A stretch of 64,000 nt of DNA, from NCBI RefSeq assembly GCF_029871235.1, contig NZ_SSOM01000049.1, positions 1 to 64,000 on the forward strand. The letters run 5' to 3'. The translations under genes were made by a program, and so were the position numbers. The notes under the pieces are model-generated. The model had not been told where the DNA came from and searched no databases. It worked only from the letters and a program-made list of their open reading frames with translations. Position 1 is the first letter of the stretch. Each line of letters opens with the position of its first letter. Shown one piece after another: positions 59,019 to 64,000 of this stretch. Source of the stretch: Pseudomonas sp. BN411. GTDB lineage: Bacteria > Pseudomonadota > Gammaproteobacteria > Pseudomonadales > Pseudomonadaceae.

Positions 59019-59246
59019 TTACTGATTGGCCGGTGTGGGCGAGGAGGGAGAGGCGTTTTCGCCTTCCTTGATGCCGAGCAGAACTGCGGCGCGGTGGGCT
59101 TCGCCGCGCTGGCCTTTCTTTCGCCCGTTCAGCAGGTCGCTGACCAGGTTCTTGTTCAGGCTATGGAGGCGGGAGAACTGGGCGAGGCTCATGCCCTTGC
59201 GGTCCAGAACCGCACGGGCTTGCTCGGGTGAAAGCAGCGTGGGCAT
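59019..59246 (-). CDS. BcepMu gp16-family phage-associated HTH protein
   Basis: 75 residues with a helix-turn-helix (GMSLAQFSRLHSLNKNLVSDLLNGRKKGQRGEAHRAAVLLGI) very like the BcepMu gp16 family, small early DNA-binding proteins near phage repressors. The disordered Ser/Pro tail is expected. First gene of the leftward element operon and divergent from the CI-like repressor, the usual place for a Cro/early regulator. Confidence 0.78.
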   Translation of the reverse strand: MPTLLSPEQARAVLDRKGMSLAQFSRLHSLNKNLVSDLLNGRKKGQRGEAHRAAVLLGIKEGENASPSSPTPANQ

Positions 59247-59255
59247 AGTCAGTAA

Positions 59256-59284
59256 CCGTGTTTATTCGTGTTCACGGCTCGAAT
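59256..59284. promoter_or_regulatory. Nested operator-like repeats between gp16-like gene and repressor
   Basis: Two interlocking inverted repeats in the 52-bp divergent gap: CCGTG-N12-CACGG (59256-59277) and ATTCG-N11-CGAAT (59264-59284). The position suits a lysis-lysogeny-type switch bound by the two flanking HTH proteins. Confidence 0.5.
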
Positions 59285-59298
59285 GAACGCATAAAAAA

Positions 59299-59679
59299 AT
59301 GAGCAATAGAATGGGTGATTGCTTGCAAACGAGTGCTTTGGGAAATCGGCTATATGAGGAGCGGAATCGTCTTACGTTGACGCAGGAAGAACTGGCACAA
59401 ATCGGTGGGGTAAACCGCAACACACAGCGTAACTATGAGAAGGGGGAGCGAAATCCAGACGCTGTGTACCTGATGGCAATTGCCGCTATTGGTGTCGACA
59501 TCATGTATGTACTGACAGGTAACCGGAACATAAGCACGGTGGGCGAGCTCACTCCAGCCGAATCAAAGGTCCTGGCGAACTACCGGTCGCTGCCAGACGA
59601 AGACAAAGCTTCGGTGCGGCGGCTCACTGATGCGCTTGCGCAATCGTTAGATTCGTCCACGAAGGAGCGCGCGGGTTAG
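59299..59679 (+). CDS. XRE/CI-like repressor (helix-turn-helix)
   Basis: 126 residues. An N-terminal HTH_3 domain (LGNRLYEERNRLTLTQEELAQIGGVNRNTQRNYEKGERNPD, about 14-54) is followed by a short helical tail with no peptidase (LexA-like) domain, so it would not be self-cleaved in SOS. No ribosome site precedes the ATG at 59299, which may mean a leaderless or weakly translated message. Likely maintains quiescence of the element. Confidence 0.8.
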   Translation: MSNRMGDCLQTSALGNRLYEERNRLTLTQEELAQIGGVNRNTQRNYEKGERNPDAVYLMAIAAIGVDIMYVLTGNRNISTVGELTPAESKVLANYRSLPDEDKASVRRLTDALAQSLDSSTKERAG

Positions 59680-59743
59680 GACAATGGCCCACCCAGCGGG
59701 TACCAGGACTTCAACGTAGTAGGGATGTGAGCAGGAGGCTCTC

Positions 59744-60328
59744 ATGGAAGTATTTTTCTTTCTCGCCATTCTTATTGGCTTCATCTGGGCTGTGCTTGGC
59801 AGTCGCGATCAAGCTCGGACACTGGAGGCTGGAGAGCCGGTGGGGAGCACTTGGCACCATATGGTCCAAATCCTGAAGCGAGGTGTGGGACATCCGGAGG
59901 AGAAAACGCTAGAGGTCGAGCAGCCCGCTAAACCCCCTATGCCTTCGCCCCAAAAGCCTTTCCGTCCATTGACCAAGCAGCAGCGCAAACGGTTGAAACT
60001 AAAAGAGAGAAACCCTCTACCGAAGTTCCTCCATCAACCCCCATCGCGCCAACCCGAGGCCAAGAAAGAGAAAACGACTCGGGCAATTCAAAGAGGCTGG
60101 AGCATAGGGACGGTTGAGTTCCTCTATGAGGATGCGGAAGGAGATATTAGCCACCGCCAGGTAACAGTTCATTCGGTCACCTCGATATACATCAAAGGTG
60201 AATGCCACACCCGTCAGGCGGAGCGAACCTTTCGAATTGACCGCGTCATTGGTGATATTACAGATTGCGACACAGGCGAAATGTCGGCACCCCAGAAGTG
60301 GGCTAGGAAGCTTCAGCGACAAAACTGA
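59744..60328 (+). CDS. Membrane-anchored protein with WYL-like C-terminal domain
   Basis: 194 residues. An N-terminal TM helix (VFFFLAILIGFIWAVLG) is followed by a long basic, Pro/Lys-rich linker (about 60-115) and a C-terminal beta-rich domain of about 75 residues. The pattern VEFLYEDAEG...R.VTVHSV...YIKGECH then ERTFRIDRV is strongly reminiscent of WYL domains, which bind ligands or nucleic acid and occur in anti-phage regulators. It lacks the usual HTH. An AGGAGG site precedes the ATG. First cargo gene after the repressor; function unknown. Confidence 0.6.
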   Translation: MEVFFFLAILIGFIWAVLGSRDQARTLEAGEPVGSTWHHMVQILKRGVGHPEEKTLEVEQPAKPPMPSPQKPFRPLTKQQRKRLKLKERNPLPKFLHQPPSRQPEAKKEKTTRAIQRGWSIGTVEFLYEDAEGDISHRQVTVHSVTSIYIKGECHTRQAERTFRIDRVIGDITDCDTGEMSAPQKWARKLQRQN

Positions 60329-60360
60329 TCGTCTTCTGCGTGACCAAAAAGAGGACAGAT

Positions 60361-60996
60361 TTATTTTCCTGCGTAGCTGAGACGGCGGCGTGACAATTCT
60401 TGGGCGATTGCCCCCCAAGATTCCCGCGAGCCTTTGAAATTGCATCCAGGGGGAGCCGCTGCGGCGGCTGGCAGGTAGGGGACAGCAATGCTCTTAAGGC
60501 GAGACTGGGCCTTGTTGCCCAAGGCGACGACTAGTGCCCTTGAGAAGAGTGCAATTTGTGGTTTCAGATAGCTCGCCGTGCAAGCGCGCCAGGCAGACGC
60601 CGGAACATTTCCACCTTCGATACTGGCTGAGCAAAGCACCGACTCTGTCATCCAGACCTTTCTGAGCTGCTCATCAAAGGTGAGCGAAGGAAAGCATTGA
60701 TCGAGAATCCACCGGACATTCCGGTGGAAAAGGTCTTTCCCATCCCTCATGCATCTGTAGGTGTGCTGAAGCGTCGTCTCAAGGCCAGTGTGAACCTCAC
60801 CCAAATGTGGATCTCCGGGTTCGGCGAAGACCAGCACGAGTTCCACTTCAGTGGGGGAGCCCGTTGCACCGAGATAACCTCTCGGAACGTGCCCATTCTC
60901 AGGGACCCACCGCATGCAGGTGCACGCACCGGAAAAATGGGCACAAGGGGCGTACGCCGGGGCAAGCAAGCGCATAACTTCGTTGCAAGGCTTCAT
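60361..60996 (-). CDS. Divergent uracil-DNA-glycosylase-fold-like protein with Cys cluster
   Basis: 211 residues. The N-terminal cysteines C18-x6-C25-x-C27 (APCAHFSGACTCMRW) could bind Zn or an Fe-S cluster, as family 4/5 glycosylases do. The layout then follows the UDG superfamily: a motif-A-like strand-loop VLVFAEPGDPH (54-64), a central VLCSAS strand (about 119), a Rossmann-like ALVVALGNKAQSRL (about 153) and a Pro-rich loop AAPPGCNF (about 180) where true UDGs have HPS. The catalytic Asp/Asn and His are therefore not canonical. It is the second gene of a two-gene leftward operon, 21 bp after its partner. Assignment by fold pattern only. Confidence 0.5.
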   Translation of the reverse strand: MKPCNEVMRLLAPAYAPCAHFSGACTCMRWVPENGHVPRGYLGATGSPTEVELVLVFAEPGDPHLGEVHTGLETTLQHTYRCMRDGKDLFHRNVRWILDQCFPSLTFDEQLRKVWMTESVLCSASIEGGNVPASAWRACTASYLKPQIALFSRALVVALGNKAQSRLKSIAVPYLPAAAAAPPGCNFKGSRESWGAIAQELSRRRLSYAGK

Positions 60997-61017
60997 GGTT
61001 AAGAAATGCCTCCGTCT

Positions 61018-61620
61018 TTACGCTCGTGAGCGTTGATCGCCAGATGTACAAATCATCCTGATCTGCTCACCTAGTGCGCGCGCCTTAACCTCCGACCAAC
61101 CCCGTGCAAAATGATCGACGTAAATCACCTCTGCATTCAGAGACAGTCCCTTTAGGCACGCTTCGGCGTCACGACCATGCGCGACAATGAGCTGTGGCTG
61201 AATTGTGTTTAGCAGGAACTCAAAAGGATCCGAGTCGCGGTCTGCCAGGGCCAGTTCGCCGAGTGTCGAAGTTGCCGTAGCGTAGGTGTTGGTTTCCAGG
61301 CAGCGGTACGGCGCTGCGGACAACGTCACCCATTCGAGTACCCTGCGTGTATTGCTAATGGGATTCCGCCGAGTCTTCCCTGGCTTCAGTGGCCTCGTTT
61401 GGCGCTCCTTGAGGTAGGCATCCATCCAGGCTGCTTTGTTGAAGCCGATACCAGGTCTCCAAAACGACCAGAAATCCTCTTCCATCTCGGTAGCCGGGTT
61501 AGCTCCAACCAGGATCACTTGGCAGGTCAGGGGCGAGCCGTCGCAGATGAAGGGGCGCAGTCTGGAAGGTCGGCCAATCAGGCGGGTTAGTCCTGCTTCG
61601 AACTCCGCGAGGTCGCTCAT
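61018..61620 (-). CDS. Divergent uracil-DNA-glycosylase-fold-like protein (TDG/Mug-like motif)
   Basis: 200 residues, AGGAG site before the ATG. QVILVGANPATEMEEDFWSFW (34-54) recalls the GINPG motif-A region of TDG/Mug enzymes, followed by a GFN segment. LETNTYATAT (about 108-117), LIVAHGRDAEACL (about 144-156) and VIYVDHFARGWS (about 167-178, a His in the place of the HPS loop) follow in the order expected of the superfamily. No homolog of known function is recognised. First gene of the operon with 60361-60996. Nucleobase excision or recognition of modified phage DNA is inference. Confidence 0.55.
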   Translation of the reverse strand: MSDLAEFEAGLTRLIGRPSRLRPFICDGSPLTCQVILVGANPATEMEEDFWSFWRPGIGFNKAAWMDAYLKERQTRPLKPGKTRRNPISNTRRVLEWVTLSAAPYRCLETNTYATATSTLGELALADRDSDPFEFLLNTIQPQLIVAHGRDAEACLKGLSLNAEVIYVDHFARGWSEVKARALGEQIRMICTSGDQRSRA

Positions 61621-62024
61621 CGTCCTTTCTCCTGCTTCAGGAGTGTTGGTGGCCTAAAGCGTAGCTCCGCAATCTATGCGTCGATGGAAGCCTGGCACTC
61701 ACTTCCTAGACGCACCCCCCGACCATCAGCACGCCGCAGCCCAGTCCACGTGTCAATGGCGTGACAGCGCATGCCGCCTGTCGACCGCGTTGTCTTCCTT
61801 GTCATGAAATGAAAAGCACTTGGCATGGAATGAAAAATCGAGCCTGCAGCGCTGATCAATACTGCTCGCCCGATTAGCGGGTGGGAATTCGAACATGGAA
61901 CTCGGCCTTTACTTTGTATGGGGCCTTTTCATTTTTGTTTGCCTGAATGGGTGAGGAGGCTTTTAAGAAGATTTTTCTCATTCAATATTTTAATAAAAAA
62001 TGTAAATCTATGGGCGGGTTGTAA
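61621..62024. other. Intergenic region, upstream of the glycosylase-like operon and the PEGA lipoprotein
   Basis: 404 bp between divergent genes. The left part is GC-rich without clear motifs; the right part (61900-62020) is strongly AT-rich, fitting a promoter for the lipoprotein. It holds a pair of 13-bp direct repeats. The frame 61674-61859 has no support as a gene. Confidence 0.5.
61803..61836 (+). repeat. Pair of 13-bp direct repeats, 21-bp period
   Basis: CATGAAATGAAAA (61803-61815) and CATGGAATGAAAA (61824-61836) differ by one base and are spaced two helical turns apart. Possible regulator-binding sites or iteron-like repeats. Confidence 0.4.
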
Positions 62025-62642
62025 ATGAATAGAGTTCAGGTCTCTGCGCTATTGCTGATTTCTTCGGCAATTGTTTCAGGGTGCGCGACTATTGTTGATG
62101 GAAAAACACAGGCTGTAACTTTCAACTCCGAGCCACAAGGTGCGGAGGTTTCTGTAGCGGGTCGTGTAATGGGGACGACTCCCGTAACTGCTCAGGTTGA
62201 AAGGGATAAAAACTTGGCAGTTACTTTTAGCAAGGATGGCTATAAGCAATATACGACGCAGATGGGAACTACCACCAACAGCTTCTTCTGGGGAAATATT
62301 GTGCTGGGTGGCTTGATCGGCTCAACTGTAGATGCGTCTACGGGCGCCATGTATGAATACTCACCCAATCAGTACTTTGTAACCCTCAAGTCCGATGCTC
62401 CGCTGGCAGTCACTACGTCCAAGCCGCGTCAAATTAAGGAAATAGTGGTTGGCGCGGGTGATGAATTGCGTCACGAACTGGCAGCCGGTGGTGGTGAAAA
62501 TACCAATGCAATTCTTGCGGTGGTTGGGGTCGGTAAGGCCGACGCTCCTTCAGCCGTCAAAGCACTCGCAAAGATGGCTCAGAGTCAAACTAATGACCTT
62601 GAATTTGCGGAGTCGATAATCGCTCTGTATGAAGTTCAATGA
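62025..62642 (+). CDS. PEGA-domain lipoprotein
   Basis: 205 residues with a lipoprotein signal (VSALLLISSAIVSGC, lipidated Cys about residue 19), so it is probably outer-membrane anchored. A PEGA-like repeat follows (TFNSEPQGAEVSVAGRVMGTTPVTAQV), then a small glycine-rich hydrophobic segment (FFWGNIVLGGLIGSTVDASTGAMYEY) typical of this lipoprotein group. The C-terminal 60 residues are helical. Codon use is more AT-rich than the core genes. Role unknown; could belong to the element or to an older island. Confidence 0.75.
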   Translation: MNRVQVSALLLISSAIVSGCATIVDGKTQAVTFNSEPQGAEVSVAGRVMGTTPVTAQVERDKNLAVTFSKDGYKQYTTQMGTTTNSFFWGNIVLGGLIGSTVDASTGAMYEYSPNQYFVTLKSDAPLAVTTSKPRQIKEIVVGAGDELRHELAAGGGENTNAILAVVGVGKADAPSAVKALAKMAQSQTNDLEFAESIIALYEVQ

Positions 62643-62700
62643 TTGACTGGCGTGAGAGAGGGGCAGATTAGTTTCTGTCCCCCCTTAAGGCGGAAAGGGC

Positions 62701-63870
62701 CTATGATGCTTTGAGTTCCGCCAGTGTCTGCTGTGCTTTCGTTATTTTGTTGTCCAACTCAATTAGCAGTTTTTTGTTGCTCTGCAATTCATTGAGTGCA
62801 GATATGTATGAGTCCCAAGTGATGCTGCCTACTTTGGTGACTTCCTCTATGCCGAAATTGGATTTTCTCGAATCGAATTCAATTTTTCGGCCTTCATCGT
62901 TTCTCATAGAGACTGGGCGTAACACGATTGTTGTGGTTTTTGCCTTCTTCCACGCGGTTGTTTCAGTGAAGTCGTTGATTAGATGATCTGCTGGATCTAT
63001 AGATATTTTCTCGACTCGGGTTTCACCGGGATTTAATCCGGCTTCGAGTTTGACGGAAGCGTACGTTCCTTCTCTTATGGGGGTGTTTGATTCATCTAGA
63101 TAGACATAAGCATGCAGTGTTATGGAATCGATGGTCTTCGTGGATTTGTTGGTGACGGCAGTGTCGAATTCAATGTAGTTGCTGATATGTTCCGTTGTTA
63201 TTGATTTTCGGGGATTGACCGTTACCGGTGCTATATCAATAAAGTCGTTTGGTTGAATTGCCGTTTTTCCAGAGCGAACTGAGGAAATAAAGCTAGATAC
63301 TTTCGGCTCCAAAACTTGCAGTTCAGCAGTTAAGGTGGAATTTCTCTTGAGAATCTCTGATTTTTTTGAAGTTGAAGTGCTAATCGTGTTGTTAGCGTCG
63401 CGGTAGGCTAAGAACTGCTCAGAGGTTTTCAAGCCTACTTGCTCGGCCTGATGTTGATAGTATGGATTTCGAACGATATCGAAGACATATTTGTCGATAT
63501 GGCTAAAGGTGTCGACGAAATCGTAGATGGTTCGGCTTTCTTCGGTGCCGCCTTTAACTGTTTGGTTTGTGTATCTAATATTTTGGTAGGCAAATTCATC
63601 CGAACCTTTGGCTCGTACTACAACCTTTGCCTCGCAGGATCTTAAGCCTGCATCAGTGTCCGCCTTGAGCGTGACGATTTCTGTAACTGAGATATCGGAG
63701 ATAAAGTCCATTGCCCCTGGTGGAAGTTTACTTTCCAGATTCGAGCGGAAATCGGATGAGATCCGAGAGGTAGCTTCCTTTGAGTCACACTCTATCGCGC
63801 TTTGGATACATCCGGTGAGGCTAAGTGGGGCTATGAAAATTGCCAGGGTCTTTAGGGAAAGCTCTTTCAT
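62701..63870 (-). CDS. Hypothetical lipoprotein with coiled-coil ends
   Basis: 389 residues. Signal with lipobox LSLTGC (Cys about 21). The mature protein has an N-terminal alpha/beta region, a predicted coiled coil (about 165-200), a beta-sandwich-like middle (ISNYIEFDTAVTNKSTKTIDSITLHAYVYLD, a pattern seen in extracellular Ig-like or FxLYD-type domains) and a second coiled coil at the C-terminus (ELQSNKKLLIELDNKITKAQQTLAEL). AT-rich relative to the core. Converges on the PEGA lipoprotein gene. No family recognised. Confidence 0.65.
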   Translation of the reverse strand: MKELSLKTLAIFIAPLSLTGCIQSAIECDSKEATSRISSDFRSNLESKLPPGAMDFISDISVTEIVTLKADTDAGLRSCEAKVVVRAKGSDEFAYQNIRYTNQTVKGGTEESRTIYDFVDTFSHIDKYVFDIVRNPYYQHQAEQVGLKTSEQFLAYRDANNTISTSTSKKSEILKRNSTLTAELQVLEPKVSSFISSVRSGKTAIQPNDFIDIAPVTVNPRKSITTEHISNYIEFDTAVTNKSTKTIDSITLHAYVYLDESNTPIREGTYASVKLEAGLNPGETRVEKISIDPADHLINDFTETTAWKKAKTTTIVLRPVSMRNDEGRKIEFDSRKSNFGIEEVTKVGSITWDSYISALNELQSNKKLLIELDNKITKAQQTLAELKAS

Positions 63871-63950
63871 TGGCGCACGCTTCGGAGTTGAGTTGATAAG
63901 TTTGGCTGGAAAGGGGGCTTTTATTTAAAGTGCACTAAATGCGGATTTAT

Positions 63951-64000
63951 CTACGCCAAATGTTTCTTTGCAAGCTGCCAGAGTTGGTGTGCGTCATCTA
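63951..64000 (-). CDS. Possible C-terminal tail of a gene beyond the window
   Basis: On the minus strand one frame is open from the right edge to a TAG at 63951-63953 and reads like a helical protein end (DDAHQLWQLAKKHLA). Only 16 codons are visible, so it may be chance. Confidence 0.25.
   Translation of the reverse strand, partial: DDAHQLWQLAKKHLA

Larger units (their letters stand above)
53049..64000. mobile_element. Integrated element in tRNA-Ser (phage-satellite/island type), right end not seen
   Basis: Starts at the tRNA-Ser 3' end. Contains integrase, P4-alpha-like primase/helicase, Ogr/Delta zinc finger, gp16-like HTH, small ribbon-helix-helix-like proteins, CI-like repressor and accessory genes. 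Base composition becomes visibly more AT-rich from about 59 kb. I could not find a second copy of the tRNA 3' end by eye before 64000, so attR is probably outside. No structural, terminase or conjugation genes are seen. The left boundary is confident; the right boundary and the membership of genes after 61.6 kb are not. Confidence 0.7.

Noticed and set aside
61674-61859. 61-codon frame upstream of the glycosylase-like operon
   Set aside because: No ribosome site and a composition unlike a protein; overlaps the direct repeats.
53200-64000. attR copy of the tRNA-Ser 3' end inside the window
   Set aside because: By eye I found only short partial matches such as CTCCGCCA near 54820, inside the primase gene; no extended repeat.

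Overview
The window is a piece of a gamma-proteobacterial chromosome of the Pseudomonas aeruginosa-like lineage (P. aeruginosa, resinovorans, nitroreducens and relatives). The support is gene content and order: a 13-gene nuo operon with fused nuoCD; a 531-residue isocitrate lyase; a monomeric Idh back to back with a dimeric Icd; cspD-clpS-clpA-infA-bpt-aat-trxB-ftsK-lolA-rarA-serS-cysG; and tusDCBE with a TrpD2-like gene. No rRNA is present, so the species cannot be fixed.

Layout. 1-3446: the 5' part of a TlpQ-like dCACHE chemoreceptor, divergent from an Na+/H+-antiporter-family permease. 3766-18598: the complete NADH:quinone oxidoreductase operon, read leftward (nuoA,B,CD,E-N). 19089-21797: a Tat-exported PhoX-family phosphatase with a possible Pho box, and a small periplasmic YkuD_2 protein. 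21965-24027: aceA with an unusually long upstream region carrying a TGTAGT-N14-ACTACA operator candidate. 24069-30871: a secretin-N-like protein, a PLD-like protein, a GNAT, the ribosomal oxygenase RoxA, purB, hflD, mnmA and a NudJ-type Nudix hydrolase. 30971-34812: idh and icd, divergent. Together with aceA they form the isocitrate branch point between the TCA cycle and the glyoxylate shunt. 34880-39849: cspD, clpS, clpA, infA, bpt and aat, i.e. the whole leucine/phenylalanine N-degron route. 39889-52921: trxB, ftsK-lolA-rarA-crcB-serS, cysG, a glutathionyl-hydroquinone reductase-like GST, the TrpD2-like gene, tusE/B/C/D and yccA. TusBCDE relays sulfur to MnmA, which is also in this window.

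At 53049 a tRNA-Ser(UGA) gene marks the end of the core genome. Next to it lies an integrated element that runs at least to about 61 kb and probably past the window edge. It has a tyrosine integrase facing the tRNA, putative arm-type repeats, a P4-alpha-like primase/helicase, an Ogr/Delta-type zinc finger, a protein with a degenerate Walker A motif, two small ribbon-helix-helix-like proteins, a BcepMu gp16-like HTH protein and a divergent CI-like repressor. No capsid, tail, terminase or conjugation gene is visible, so it looks like a phage satellite (P4/PICI-like) or a replicating integrative island rather than a full prophage. The cargo beyond the repressor is the most novel part: a membrane-anchored protein with a WYL-like C-terminal domain, and a two-gene operon whose products both look like very divergent members of the uracil-DNA-glycosylase fold. 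An anti-phage role for this cargo is my inference. Two AT-richer lipoprotein genes and the tail of a further gene close the window.

All calls come from reading the sequence and from recalled family knowledge; no database search was possible. Long ORFs antisense to the nuo and other GC-rich genes were treated as shadows.
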